NCBI GenBank assembly: GCA_032173965.1
Contig: CM063294.1
Span: 3,084,452-3,148,451, forward strand
DNA length: 64,000 bases
Source of the DNA: Sitta carolinensis
Taxonomy: Eukaryota > Chordata > Aves > Passeriformes > Sittidae
Reading direction: 5' to 3'
A model generated the notes under the pieces. The model was not told where the DNA came from. It was given only the letters and a program-made list of their open reading frames with translations, and did no database searches. Below are positions 40,749 to 53,295 of the stretch, one piece after another. The first letter of the stretch is position 1, and each line of letters begins with the position of its first letter. A program made the position numbers and the translations under genes.

Positions 40749-41739
40749 GGAAGTGAACCCAAGCTGCAGCCACATCCCTGAGCCTCACTGCCCACACAGC
40801 CCATGGGGCAGAGGGCAGAGGAGGCAGCGTTCCCCTCGAGCACCACGGCCAGTCTGCGTGCCATGGCACAGGCACTGCTCCATGGGCTTGTGCCCAATTA
40901 AAACAGCCAGCTTTGCAAGACAAAAATAAATGCAAATTCAAGGCTTAGAGCTGTTGTCCCCAGATAAGATGCCAGGAGAGCATCAAGGACACATAAAGAA
41001 CAAAACAGCTTAATTTTCCCGGTGAATACCTGTCTGCTTATTTTTTAATTAAACAACAACTGTGTGTAGACTTGTGAGACAGCAGAGGGATCCCAAGACA
41101 GGGGAGATTAGGTGATCTACACGTGTGAGGGTGTAAACCCTTCCTACCACAGAGAGCATGGCAGCTGAGCCTGGCAGAATCTGCTCCGTCACTGACCCTT
41201 CTCTGCAACAAGCTTCTGCAAAGGCTACCTTATTTTTTTTAGCATTTAAACCCAGAAGCAATTACATACTCTGAATCACAGCCAGTACTCCTTCCTGTAA
41301 AACAGACAGGGGGCACAGGCAGGCATTTTAGGAGCAGATTGGAGAAGCCTCTGCTGGCAGAGATCTACAAAAGGACTGGTCCCATCTTCAGGCATCAGCA
41401 TGGACTAGGCCACCTCTGAAAGTTCCTGCCAGCTCCCTGCAGACCTGCCACTTGTTGATGGATGTGTAAGTAAAAGTCTAAAAGTCTGTATTTCCTTATC
41501 ACACAGACTCAGGAACAGATTTCCCCACCCAGAGAACTCCCAGGCCCTGGTGATGGAGGGAGGGCAGTGAACCCTGGCAGAACATCTTGGCTGTGCTTCC
41601 AAGGAGCCAATCCTGCATCCCTCTGGCACATGAGTGGTTACAGAGGAAAGAGTGGAACCAAGGGCTCAAACCGCTCAGCCCCAGTAATGCCTCAAACCCC
41701 AAACCAATGATCCAGCCACCATCCTAACTCACAGACAGG
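40749..41739. other. Intergenic, no feature recognised
   Basis: About 1 kb with no supportable feature. Confidence 0.5.
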
Positions 41740-42150
41740 AATCACAGAATTACAGAAAGGTTTATGTTGGAAGGGACCTTAAAGATCAGCCAGTCCAACC
41801 CCTGCCATGGGCAGATACCTTCCTCTGTCCCATGGTGCTCCAAGCCCTGTCCAACCTGGCCTTGGACACTGCCAGGGATGGGGCAGCCACAGCTGCTCTG
41901 GGAAACCTGTGCCAGGGCCTCCTCACCCTCACAGGGAAGAATTTCTTTGCAATATCCCACCTCACATTGATCTCAGGCAGTGGGAAGCCATTCCCCCATT
42001 GTTGTATTCCTTCATCCCTTGTCCAAAGTCCCTCTCCAGCTCTCCTGGAGCCCCTTTAGGCCCTGGCAGGGGCTCCGAGGGCTCCCTGGAGCCTCCCCTT
42101 CTCCAGGTGAGCATCCCCAGCTCTCCCAGCCTGGCTCCAGAGCAGAGGGC
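41740..42150 (-). mobile_element. CR1 LINE 3' fragment, antisense
   Basis: AATCACAGAATTACAGAAAG, then GTTGGAAGGGACCTTAAAGA, then CACAGGGAAGAATTTCTTTG, then CCTTGTCCAAAGTCCCTCTC. A long, recognisable copy. Confidence 0.95.
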
Positions 42151-42690
42151 TCCAGCCCTGGGAGCACCCATGCTGGGAGCACAGCCGTGCTCCCAGGGAG
42201 AGCTGTGCAGGCTGCTGCACTGTCAAACTGCCCTAGATTGGAGCAGGTAAGCTGCTTTCTGAAGGGAGATAATTGCTCTATTTTAAAACTAAGTGGTTCA
42301 AGGAGAAAAACACATGTAAGAGGGCCCAGTGGTCTGAGCTTGCGGTGGGAATCAGGAGGTGTGCAGGGCAGAGCAGCTGCTTTGCTGGATGGTCAAAGTG
42401 ATGCATGGAAAGCACCAGTCAGGCCATCACTGTGTGCCCAGCCAAACTGGTGCTGCTGGAGAGAGCAGAGACCAAGCTGGGAGAAGTTGGTGCCCCTGCT
42501 CAGAGTACTGAGCTGAGAGGCTGAGCACCCTTAAATCCAGAAGGGAAAAGTCCCAGATGGAACAAAGATCCTGTATCCTCTCACCTCCACCTGCAAGTTC
42601 AGGTTTTGTGGCCATAAAGGAAATTCCCAGAACACTCTGATCCAGCCCGTAGGCAGGTACGAGAACTGGCGTTGTGCAGCCGGCAATGAA

Positions 42691-43139
42691 GAGGAACAGC
42701 TCCCACCACGGAGGACAGCTCCCACCACGGGGACTAGCTCCCACCACGGGACAGCTCCCACCACGGGGACAGCTCCACCACGGGGACAGCCCCACCACGG
42801 GGACAGCTCCCACCACGGGGACAGCTCCCACCACAGGGACAGCCCCACCACAGGGACAGCTCCCACCACGGGGACTGCTCCCACCACGGGGACAGCTCCA
42901 CCACGGGGACAGCTCCCACCACGGGACAGCCCCACCATGGGGACAGCTCCCACCACAGGGACAGCCCCACCACGGGCCAGCCCCTACCACAGGGACAGCC
43001 CCACCACGGGGACAGCCCCACCACAGGACAGCCCCACACGGGGCCAGCCCCTACCACAGGACAGCCCCCACCACGGGACAGCCCCACCACAGGGACAGCT
43101 CCCACCACGGGACTGCTCCCACCACGGGGACAGCTCCCA
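42691..43139. repeat. 18-bp minisatellite, about 25 units
   Basis: The plus-strand unit is GGGACAGCTCCCACCACG with frequent variants lacking one or two bases or with CAGCCCCACCACG. The plus strand is C-rich and the minus strand G-rich. The period is a multiple of three, so it produces long artefactual open frames on both strands (for example VVGAVP repeats). Confidence 0.97.
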
Positions 43140-43261
43140 TGCAAGCTGCTCCAGGGAAAATAGTTGTTGCTTGGGCAAACAGTCTCCCAGAGCAAAGACC
43201 AACAAACTGGAGCAGACAACAACAGAGCCATTAATAAGGGCAAGCCTGGCATGTCCCCGGA

Positions 43262-43273
43262 CCCCCCCCCCCC
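43262..43273. repeat. Poly(C), 12 bases, followed by (CCA)n
   Basis: A C run directly followed by CACCACCACC, shortly downstream of the 18-bp array. Confidence 0.9.
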
Positions 43274-43279
43274 ACCACC

Positions 43280-44253
43280 ACCACATGCCATCAGAGATTT
43301 CAACAGGCAAGCACAGAAGAGGTCCCTTCAGCAGAGTTTTGTCTTTGCTGCTTAAAATTCCATTGCTCCCCTTTCCAAGTGGGCAGGAAAGAAACAGTTT
43401 TTGTACGGTCACAGCCCGCCCCCCTCATCCCCATTTGTATGGAGGAAGCTCTCTGGCTTGACCCTGGCAGGCTCTGCACTGCATGGGAAGGACACTAAGA
43501 GGCTTGAAGGATGTGTCAGCTGACTCCTAGGGCCAGCACTGGCCCTGGCAGACACAGGTCCTGTCCCTTGGATGGAGGTCAGAGATACACATTTGGTGCT
43601 CCAGCTGCCTGTCTTGCACCAGGATGCCTGGGGACAGCTCCCAGCTTCCCCCAGGTGGGCATCCCTGCTGATTCTCCCTCCCCTCTGCACAGGGCAGACC
43701 CATGCTGCCAGCAGGTCTGCTGCTCATCCATCCACACACAAAGAAAATGTGCACTTGGTGAGCAAAGCCATGGCTTGCCTTCAGGCAGCGTCTCAAGACA
43801 ATGATGTAAAACCCATTTTGGAGGACCCTGTGACCTGGAAACAATGGAGGAAGCACTCAGCTAGCCCCTCATACAGGACCTGAATATTATTTGTGCAAAA
43901 TTTTGCTTTCAGGCCAAGGCTGGCTGCCTTGTCTCGTCTGAGAGCTATTTGCTGTCATGTCTGGTCAGAGTTAAGGTTACTGGGAACGTTAATGACACAT
44001 TTTCTCTCACAGACAGCCAAGGCCCCTCTCCTGCACAACAAGAACCCAGAAGAAGCAGAAGGATGCAGTAAGTGGCTTGCAAAGCTTTGTTTCCCTTAAA
44101 GTAGTTTTGCAGTTGAGAATGCACGGCTGTAACTTAGCACAAGTGTCTGGAAGGAGAAGTGCTCAGGCCTTGCCTGTGTAACCCCACCTCGTGCTCCCTG
44201 CAGCCCGTGCTTCCAGCTGCCAACCTCAGCTGGCCAGGCTGCAGAACCAGAAT
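43280..44253. other. Intergenic, no feature recognised
   Basis: About 1 kb without supportable features. Confidence 0.5.
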
Positions 44254-44655
44254 CCAGGAGTCACAGAAGGGTTTGGCTTGGAAGGGACCTTAAAAGACAT
44301 CTTGTTCTGCCCCATTCCATGGGCAGGAACACCTTCCACTGTCCCAGGTTGCTCCAAGCCCTGTCCAACCTGGCCTTGGACAGTGCCAGGGATGGAACAG
44401 CCACAGCTTCTCTGGGCACCCTGTGCCAGGACCTGCCCACCCTCACAGGGAAGAATTTCTTTCTAATATCTAATCTAAACATACTCTGTCAGTTTGAAGC
44501 CGTTCCCCCATTGTTTTATCCCTCCATCCCTTGTCCAAAGTCCCTCTCCAGCTCCCTTGTAGCCACTGCAGGTTCTGGAAGGCCACAGCAAGGTCACGCT
44601 GAAGGCTTCTCTTTTCCAGGCTGAACAATGCCAATTCTCCCAGCCTTTCCTCATG
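44254..44655 (-). mobile_element. CR1 LINE 3' fragment, antisense
   Basis: GGCTTGGAAGGGACCTTAAA, then CCAACCTGGCCTTGGACAGT, then CACAGGGAAGAATTTCTTTC, then AATTCTCCCAGCCTTTCCTC. Closely similar to the copy at 41740-42150 in order and orientation. Confidence 0.95.
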
Positions 44656-47600
44656 AGGGAGGGGTTTCTCTCCTATGACACACAAGGAAATCTGCTGTCA
44701 AGCCCTGTCTGACAGCCACCCCTCCCTCCCTGTGGCTGCAGCCCCTCTCCTACAGCAGTTCATCTCCTGAGCCTTATCTTGGCCACACGCAACCTCAGCC
44801 CTTTGTCTCTCAGGACGGGGCTTAGAGAACTCTCCAAAGTAAATGAAGCAGGTCCAGCCCCTCATTAACTCACAGGGCCTGTCTCCCTTGATTAGATTGT
44901 GCTGACTCTGCTTGCACATCACACTTGCTGCTCTAGATGCAGGGACACTGGGGCATTTCCAGCTGGGACACAGACAAAAGGAGGAGATAGCAGAGCCTTG
45001 GTTACCACCGGAGCAATTCAGGACAAATAATTAGAGGCTTTCATGGCTAATTGGATCTGTACTGTCAATCCAGGCCAGGAGATGCCTTAACCCACACTGC
45101 CTGCCTGAGATTGCTAAGCAGGCCATAAATAAACTGCAGCACTGGTCCAAAGCTCGTCAGCCTTCAGCTTCCACCCTGTGTGCTCCCTCCTGGCCCTGCT
45201 GCAGCACAGGCTGTCCAAGGGGGCACTCCAGTCCCCTGCCCTTTTCCATGGCCTCACAGCCATGCCAGGACACCTGGAGTCCTCCTGGGCTACCTGAGAG
45301 GCCTCTGACCTGCTGACCTCAGCATGTCGTGGCTGGCTTGAACTAGAAACTGCAGCTTTTCCAGCTGAAGTCAAAGGGTAAGTGAAGAGGTTGGGAAGAG
45401 CCAGGTCAGAGATCAGGGCTAGCAGGGACTGGCAGCCCAAGGTGTTTTCCAAGAAAGGTTTGTGAGCTGCAGTACCCAGACTTAAACCTGCCTGTTTGCA
45501 GTGACAGGACAAGGCTCCATCCCCATTTTCCAGCTCGCTCTCAACCTGAGAATGAGCACAGCCCTCAAACCTCCCTACCAGACCCTGGGAGGGCTGATGC
45601 TTGAAGATAAGGTGTACAAACAACAAACACCTTCACATGACTGCCAGGCACCCAGACCTTTAAAGCAGGCTGGAAGCATGACCCTTCCCCTGCGCACCTT
45701 CAGGTCTCCAAGGGGAGCAGGGTTCCTGAGCTCATGGCCTGTGTGCAAGGTCCCCAGGGAACACAGCAAAGAGAAATGGCTCGTGCTGCTTGGGACCACA
45801 ACCTGCAGAGCTTCTGCCTCTGCCAGGGGAAAGCTGGGCACGGGACATGTAGGAAGGCAAAGTCACAAAAAGGACAGGGCCAGGCAAAAATAGAATAACC
45901 TACTTGAAAGTTAGGACAACATCATAAAGAGTAGGACATCTGGTCACTGCAGCAGGAGGAGCAAATGCAGAGCAGGCAGCCTGTCCATGTCTCACCTGAT
46001 GGAGACAGCCCAAGTGCAGATGTGTGCTGTGCTCAGGCAAACAGCTGGAATGCACAGTCCTGACCAAAGCAGAGAAGCTCTCAGTCTCTCTGAGAGGATT
46101 TCTAGACTTGCTGCTGCCAGTCTGTCTGCCTTTCCTACCCAGAGCAGTATCCCACCCCCAGGAGCCTGTGGGAAGTGTGCCCAAACTAACAGCTGATCCC
46201 TTCTTCCTGATTTGCTAAACACGGGGTTTTGCAAGAAAGATCACCAAAAAAACAAAAGAGAGGGAGATTCCCCATGTGCCAGAGCACTGACATGTCGAAA
46301 CACGTTTAATGCTCCCTGCTCCAAGGCCATCCCTCCCCTGGCTCCAGCCCACCTACCTCTGCTGGACTCCTTGACCCCCAGGTCCTTCCCCCAGCCAGGC
46401 TGACAGCTCCCTAGCAGAGCACAGTTCAGGGAGGACAAGGTTAAGAAGTGATTAAGGTTCATCACTGAGCTTGTATTAGCATCTTCACGAGCTTCACAGT
46501 GTCAGGCTGCAGCTAAGCCAGGCAGGATGGGTCTTTTGGAAGGAAACAAGAAGGAGAATGCTGCAGATAGTGAGCTCATCCAAGAAGCCTCAATGTTCCT
46601 TGCAAGGAGGAGTTAACACAACGTTGCTGCTCCAGGCCCAGTTTCCTACCCAGCCTTGGCAGGACAGGCAGTTTTCTTGGCTTTGGACCCTGTGCTGGAA
46701 CGGAAACTCAGAGCATCAGGTGTCAGGACACCATTCAAAGCCCTGTTCCTTGTTCCTGCTCTCAAAGGCGCAGTAGGAAACCATCCAGGTCCCTTTCCAG
46801 AAAGTTTTAAGCTCCTCCAGAGGAAGGTCCCCCTGCCAGGTGTGGTAAACTCAGACCTACCAAAAGCAGTCTGGGGCAGCCTTGAGGTGAGGAGTGGCCC
46901 ACAGCAAGCCCCTCAGTTGAGGTGAGTGTTTCTGAGCCTGATGGCTGAGCCCACCCTGACAAAAGCCAGAGAGATCAATTTGCCAGTATCCCCAGGTCAG
47001 ATCCCTTTTAATCTGTCACCCACAATGAACTTTTGCCTGCCCTGCACTGAGTTCAGGAGCTCATCCCCTCACTGAGCTGGGAGAGTCTGCATACCAGCCT
47101 GGAACAGAGCTGAGAGGTGAAGAAAGGTTCCTCTAGTCTGTGCTAGGGCTGTTACAGTGGCTTTCAGAGAAGAAAAGGCTTTTGGGGTAGAAGAAGGGCT
47201 CAGGCAGAGCCTGTTCAGGCAGCAGCAAAGCAGGAGGATGGTCTGCCTTGCCCTGTGCTGGAGCAGATGTCACTGTCCTTCCCCAGGAAGATGGGGTGGG
47301 ACAGGGAGTGATGGTGCTGGATGAAGCCCAGGGGTGACAGAAAACACAGGCACAAACACAGTCCAGACCACAGCCTCCAGCCCAGGGTCGGAGGGTCCCC
47401 CTTGTGGGGTCAGGGATGGGGATGGCACCATGGGCTCCCAGCAGTGAAATTCAGTTTGCCAGCAGCAGGGTGCAGGCACAACTGGCTCTGAGATTTCCTA
47501 GGGGCACAGCCTGGCTGTTCACAGCCACTCACCACCTCATCCAGCCCAGGAAGTGACCCAGAACCGACACCTCCCTCACACTTAATCCAGAAACCGTTTT

Positions 47601-48715
47601 CCTGCCACACTGCTGCCAACTGCTGCCAGGAAGAAAGAAGCAGAAGTACTCACTCTGGGACAATGGTTTTTAACTCAGATTGTCTTTCATCTCATGCAAA
47701 GGCATTTTGACTGAGGAATCACTTCAAACCCACGGAGAAGAACTTAATTCTGATGTGACCAACATTTTCGTTTAATTAAAAAAGATATTTCAGAAAAGCA
47801 ACCTCATTTATCAAACATTCTAATTCACAGCCTGCCCTCTATCTCCCACAAGGTTTATCTGCAAATGTGGGAGCAGATGAGCTCTGCTCTGATCAAAATC
47901 ACCCAGGGGGACTGACAGTGGTCTTGAGGCTGAAGACATCTCAAAGCACCAAAAGTCTTCTCCTCATAGCAAGAGCTTCCCATCCCACAGACCCAGAACC
48001 CCATGCCTGCAAATCTGCCAAGACTCTGCTAACTTGGCTTGCCTAGAAAGGCCTGCCCCCTTCCCGGGGCAGTTGCTCTCCATCAGACCAAGACGACCTG
48101 CATGTCAGCTTCAGTGGGGTTGCCCACATCACAACTTTCTGTTTCTGCTTCTCAGCCTTTCTTCTACCCCAGGGAACTACAGCAAACTCACACCTGGACA
48201 AAGGAATGGGCATGGCAGGGATGCTGCTCCTCTGGCTCATGCCCTGGTTGAAAGGGTGTTCCTGACACCCAGCTGACCCTGCTCCCTCACGCAGAAGAGA
48301 GCTGGAGACACACTGGACAAGGAAGCAGCTGGCCAGGAACCTGAGTGCAGAAGAATCCTTGCAGCAAACTCTCTCTGTCAGGCCTCAAATCCTCCAAAAC
48401 CCCTGCACCAAGTGCTTCCCTGAACAGCCCGAGGAGAATTGCAGCTTTGCGATAGCGCGAGACCACTTGAGGCCAAGCTTAATCCCGCACTACTCCATCC
48501 TGGGAGCTCTCAGAGGAGAAGAGCAGCCTTCCAGCTCAGCTCCTGTCACTTCACCCAGCACCACTTGGAAGAGCATGGTTTTCCCAGAGGTGGTCACTCC
48601 AGCCTCAGGCACTGCTGGGCTTGCAGAGAGCTGGGCATGCAGCACCCTGAGCAGCCTCTCCTGCACCCTGCCCCTGATCCAGGGGGTGGTACAGCCCCAG
48701 GAGCAGAGGCACGGG
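44656..48715. other. Intergenic, no feature recognised
   Basis: About 4 kb with no recognised exon or repeat. The short AT-rich pocket near 47700-47840 (with GTTTAATTAAAAAAG) is noted but not called. Confidence 0.5.
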
Positions 48716-49580
48716 GGTAACAGAGCCTCAGGGACACCCCAATCCCTCCTGAACAGGGGTAACAGAGCCCCAGGAACACCCCAATCCCTCCTGCACGGGG
48801 TAACAGCCCCAGGAGCACCCCAATCCCCCCTGCACGTGGTAACAGAGCCCCAGGAGCACCCCAATCCCTCCTGCACGGGATAACAGAGCCCCAGGAGCAC
48901 CCCAATCCGCCCTTCACGAGGTAACAGAGCCCCAGGAGCACCCCAATCCTCCTGCACGGGGTAACAGAGCCCCAGGAGCAGCGGCACCCCTCCTGCACGG
49001 GGGTAACCCAGCTCGAGGGGCACCTCCCTCCCTTCGGTACAGGCTATAAGGATAACCCAGCCGGGGGGCACCCCGTTGTTTCAGCACGTGGGAGCACACA
49101 GCTCCAGAGCACCCTCTGCTCTCCGGCACGGGACAACGCCGCCCGGGGACAACCTCCAGTACGAGGATGGCACAGCCCCGGCAGCAGCCCCTTCTCTCCC
49201 TCTCGGGGGATGACACAGCCCGGGGACACCCCCATCCCTCCAGCACGGGGATAACACAGCCCGGGGGCACCCCTATTCCTCCAACACGGGGATAACACAG
49301 CCCGGGGACACCCCTATCCCTCCAACACGGGGATAACACAGCCCGGGGACACCTCCATCCCTCTGGTACGGAGGATAACACAGTCCAGGGTCATCCCTAT
49401 GCCTACGGCAAGAGGATAACACAGCTTGGAGGCGCCTTAATCCCTCCGGCACGGGGGATAATACAAATCTGGGGGCACCCCCATCCCTCCGGCATGAGGG
49501 ACAGCACAGCCCGTGTATCTGCCCCATCTCTCCGTCACCGGTGTACCATAACCCGGCAGCACCCGCATCCCTCCGACATG
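48716..49580. repeat. About 41-bp minisatellite, roughly 21 units, abutting a CpG island
   Basis: Unit of the form GGTAACAGAGCCCCAGGAGC followed by ACCCCAATCCCTCCTGCACG. Left units (48716-48960) are nearly identical. Units further right diverge to GGATAACACAGCCCGGGGAC followed by ACCCCTATCCCTCCAACACG, and then to poorly recognisable copies by 49400-49580. Unit lengths vary from about 33 to 48 bp. The plus strand is C-rich. Confidence 0.95.
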
Positions 49581-49785
49581 GAAGCCGGGAGCTGAACCGC
49601 CTCCCGAGCCCGGCGCTCCCGCCGAGGCTGAGGCTCTCCTCCCGGCGGGCGGGATGCGCTCACTCACCCCGTACCTCCGCGCCGTGCCCGCCTCCTCCTC
49701 GGCGCGCCGGCCAGGCCGGGATGCGGCCCCCGGGCCATGCGAGCGGCCATGGGGAAGCGGCTCTCGAGAATCCCCCGGGACCAGC

Positions 49786-49850
49786 ACCGGGACCGGCACC
49801 GGGACCGGCACCGGGACCAGCACCGGGACCGGCACCGAGACCGGCTCAGC
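49786..49850. repeat. 12-bp tandem repeat (CCGGGACCGGCA-like)
   Basis: About five units alternating GGGACCGGCACC and GGGACCAGCACC inside the CpG island. Confidence 0.95.
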
Positions 49851-49980
49851 AGCGCCTGCAGCGCCGGCAGCGGCCGCGCGGGGGCGGCAGAGGGCGCGGC
49901 GGGCCCGTGCGCCCCCTGGCGGTGGGAGCCGGCCCGGCCCCGGCGGGTCCGGGGCGCTCCGAGCGCCGGCGGGGCCCGCG

Positions 49981-50030
49981 GGCGGCGGGGGGCGGCGGGG
50001 GGCGGCGGGGGGCGGCGGGGGGCGGCGGGG
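49981..50030. repeat. 10-bp tandem repeat GGCGGCGGGG, 5 units
   Basis: Five identical decamers. Runs of four or more G on the plus strand give strong G-quadruplex potential. Confidence 0.97.
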
Positions 50031-50420
50031 ACGGGGGGCAGGAAGGGCGGGGAGAGTCTTGCTGGTGCGGGGAGGGGCGCTGGGAGGCTCTGTGATGGGC
50101 CGGAGAGCGGGGCTGGGGTAGCAGGCTGAGGTGAGCCACTACAGCGCTCGAGCTCCTGAGCCTCAGCCCCTCGGCAGGGTCAGAGGAGGAGGCGGTGTGT
50201 GCAGGGGAGCTGCATTCCCTGCGGGCAGCAGCTGCCCTCTGCCCCGTGCATGGAGCCTCCACGGGCCGCTGGACCAGACTGTGCTCAGCATCCTTCCTGG
50301 CGTTGCTAAGAGACGGGATCCCACGGGACGCTGCGGTGCCAGCGCGGAGCCCGGCACATCGGCAGGAGAGCCTCTGGATGAGGGGAGAATGATGTGGGGG
50401 ATCGCACAAAAGGCTGCGGC

Positions 50421-53185
50421 AAGGTACCACGAGAGAGTTTTGCCTCTCAGGGAATGCTCTGCAGTGGGGACAAAAGGATCAAGGCCAGGAGGAAGAGCTC
50501 AGCATCAGCAGGATGATGATGGTCTGGAGAGAGGTCTCCAGAGGGTTTCAGGTCAGGGAGATCACGCTGAAGTGTGGTATTTCTGTTAGCAGCCCTTTCC
50601 CCTCCCTGGGGCCGTGGAGGCCCTTTGGCAGCAGCTGACGTGTGCCAGAGGGGAGGCTGGGGGCACCTGGCAGAGGGGAGGGCAGGGGGACTCTGAGGGC
50701 AAGGATGAGTGCACTGGGAGCTGGGCAGAGCGGGGCTGCCCTGCCTGGGGCATTCACACTGGGTTGAGAAATGCTCACTTGGGCCCTTTTGTCTGCCCTC
50801 TTTTGATTCAGTGAGGAATTCATGGGGGGTCTGAAAGCCAGGGAGAAAAACTGTCAGAGTAGATAGAGGAGACAGATTTCAGGATATTGCCCTGGTGCAA
50901 GTTAGGTGGAAAACTGTCCCAGAGCCTGGTCTGGGGCAATGGGGGGTCCCTGTCTGACACATGCTGTGGTTTTGCAGAGTAGCTGCCCCTTGGTACAATA
51001 GGCATTTCTCCACCTCTGTGCGAGTCCTTTTAATGTTTTTCACAGTAACTCACACAAGCTAAAACCTTTCTTTGCTTTTTAGGTTGCCACCTTTTCTATC
51101 ATGCGATTTAAGTTTTTAAAAACATCACATATTGTGATGCTGGCAGCACGAAGGAGGCCCCAGGAGAGAGCAGAAGGGAGCACAAAAAAGAGAGACTGAC
51201 CATGCTGCTCTGCATCCTTTGGCATTCCCTGGCTGAGCGCCCCAGGCAGGTGTAAACATCGAGTTTGAAGTCCTGGGCTGCACTGACAAAGCAAATTAGG
51301 GGATGGATGCTCCAAGCAGGCAGCTCACCAGACTCTGCCAGGCCTTTACCTCCCACTGGGTTCCCCAAGCAGTCCTTGGTGATGCTGCTGGTTGGGGGAC
51401 AGTGGGTGCCAGAGTCTGGGCTGGTTTCAACCTGGAGCTGGGCAGGACTGTGGAGGTGGCTGGCGGAGGGATGGACCCCTGTCTGTCACCAAAACACAGG
51501 AGTCCTTCCATAGTTTGTTGAACCTTCACCCCAAATTTTGGTATTTTTGATGTGGTACTATTGGTAGTTTAAAACTACAGACTCCTGTAACATCAATCTG
51601 GTACCCTGGTAGATGACAAAACCTTGTTTTGTTTGTAATTCTTCCCAGCTGGCAGCTCCTTGCCCTCATTACCCCTCTGTGCCCCCACCCACGTGGGCCA
51701 CGCTTTCCTTTCTCTGGGAGCCTCTCTCCCTGTTGCCCTGGGAAGTGTTCAGCATTTTGCAGGGCAGAGCTTTTGGAAACACAGGGTCTTTGTCCAGAGA
51801 AGCCCATCACCTTGAACTGAGCTGGGTTAACACTTAGGTTCCAAAGTTGCTTCCAGTCAGGGGGATCATCTGAGAGACAAAAGGTTCCTGCTGGCAAAGC
51901 AAAGCTGCCAGATCAGCACAGGACAAAGAGCTCCTGTTTTCCCTGGTGTGATGGGAAGCTGTAAAACCTTCCAGCTCACTACCTTCAGCCACCTCTTGCC
52001 CCCCAGGTGGCCTGAGAGCAGGACTTTCTGGGCTGGACACTCAGGGAAGGGGACCTGGCTTTCCCAGGATCCCAGCCCAGGCTCCCAGGGGATGTGCTAG
52101 AGGCTGGGAGGTGCTGTTTGAAGGCAACTCTTCCCTTCACAGCACCTCTGTGAGCTCCTGGCACCAATGTGGGGAGGTGTCAGCCTGTCCCTGAGGTGAG
52201 CAGACCTGTGCTACCCACTGGGCACAACACTGGCCCCTGTCTCTGCTCCAGGCTGCCCAGCCCTGGCTCAGGTCATCCTTCCAACAGCTCCCACCCTCTC
52301 CTTTCTTGGAGGATGGGACCCAGAGGGGAGGAGCTGGTGGGGAAGGCACAGCCCTACCAAAATCCACAGATCTCAGGCAGCCCCAGCACCACCCTGCATG
52401 CTCCATTCCTGCTGAGATTGGACACTAACACATCCAAAGTGCTGACGGTCTGGTTTTCTCTGGATAAGTACTCCTGAATTCCAGCCAGAGGACCAAAGAG
52501 CTGCTGTCCTAACATGGCAGGGAGGATGCTCCATCCCTCAAAGTGTGCTGCACAACAATCACCCTGCTGTCCCCATCACCCCAGCCTCATCTATAGAAGC
52601 TGGACATCCCAGTTCTGCCCATTTGTAGAAGGGGGGCTTCAAATCTCCCCAGAAAGTGGCTTCCTTCTTCCCAGAAACACACTCTGAACTGCACTGTGAG
52701 GACTCCCAGTCCCTGCCAGAGACATCCCTGCTCTCGGGCTGCCTCCCTCCCTGCCGTGACTCTCAGTACATGGCAAGCGGGGCCATTTGCCAATGTTTGT
52801 GTCTCTACAAACAGTCTGTCAGCACTTTGGTGTGTGGCTTCAGCTGGGATCAGCTCTGCCTTCTCTCCCCATTAAATGGCAGAGCTGTGTGCAAACACCC
52901 TGGCATCAAACCATCTGGGGCACGCTCGGGGCCAACTGCAGAGCTCCTGGTGCCATGTGTCAGCACCCCACGGTGAAGGACGACTGCAGGATTGGCATTC
53001 CCGCCCTCCAGTGCCACGGCTGGCATGGGGAGCCACCCCTGCCCTGCCCACGGGGCTCTGCTCTCCCATCAGGACTGCCTACCTGGGCCCAGCCTGGCTC
53101 ACAGGGCACCTGGCAGGAGCAGCAGAGAGTAGCAGTGAATGAGACAGGCTGTGGAAGGGCAGCAGGGATGAGACAGTGGCAGAAC
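50421..53185. other. Intergenic, no feature recognised
   Basis: Open frames exist but none has domain content or supported splice structure. Confidence 0.5.
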
Positions 53186-53295
53186 CATGGAATATCCTGA
53201 GCTGGAAGGGACCCACAAGGATCACCAGGCCCAGCTCCTTGCCCTGCACAAGGATTGTTGAGTCCAGCTCTTGGTCCTGAACAGGACAGCCCCAA
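53186..53295 (-). mobile_element. Short CR1 3'-end fragment, antisense
   Basis: ATGGAATATCCTGAGCTGGA followed by AGGGACCCACAAGGATCACC, then AGTCCAGCTC repeated, which suggests a small internal duplication. Confidence 0.85.

Larger units (their letters stand above)
49541..50420. promoter_or_regulatory. CpG island, candidate (possibly bidirectional) promoter
   Basis: This is the most CpG-dense stretch in the window apart from the PSD2 coding repeat. On the minus strand it contains a strong donor, GTACGG|GGTGAGTG, with an exon end at about 49668. On the plus strand there is a plausible donor, GGCTGAG|GTGAGC, at 50130/50131. These would make it a shared promoter for a minus-strand transcript toward PSD2 and a plus-strand noncoding RNA. 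Open frames across it are biased by tandem repeats and have no recognisable protein content. Gene assignment is inference. Confidence 0.5.

Noticed and set aside
42427..43461. Long Val-Val-Gly-Ala and Thr-Ala-Pro repeat open frames on both strands
   Set aside because: These are artefacts of the 18-bp minisatellite, whose unit is a multiple of three. There is no start context, splice structure or flanking coding sequence.
48716..49580. CRISPR array
   Set aside because: The units are contiguous without unique spacers, there are no cas genes, and the genome is vertebrate.
48359..49835. Open frames of 130-190 codons across the 41-bp array
   Set aside because: The unit length is not a multiple of three and varies, so the frames drift, and they carry only repeat-derived residues.
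49541..50129. Possible protein from the CpG island (MGKRLSRIPRDQHRDRH...)
   Set aside because: The Arg-Asp-His run is the 12-bp repeat in translation. All frames are open because of GC content, and no known protein is recognisable.
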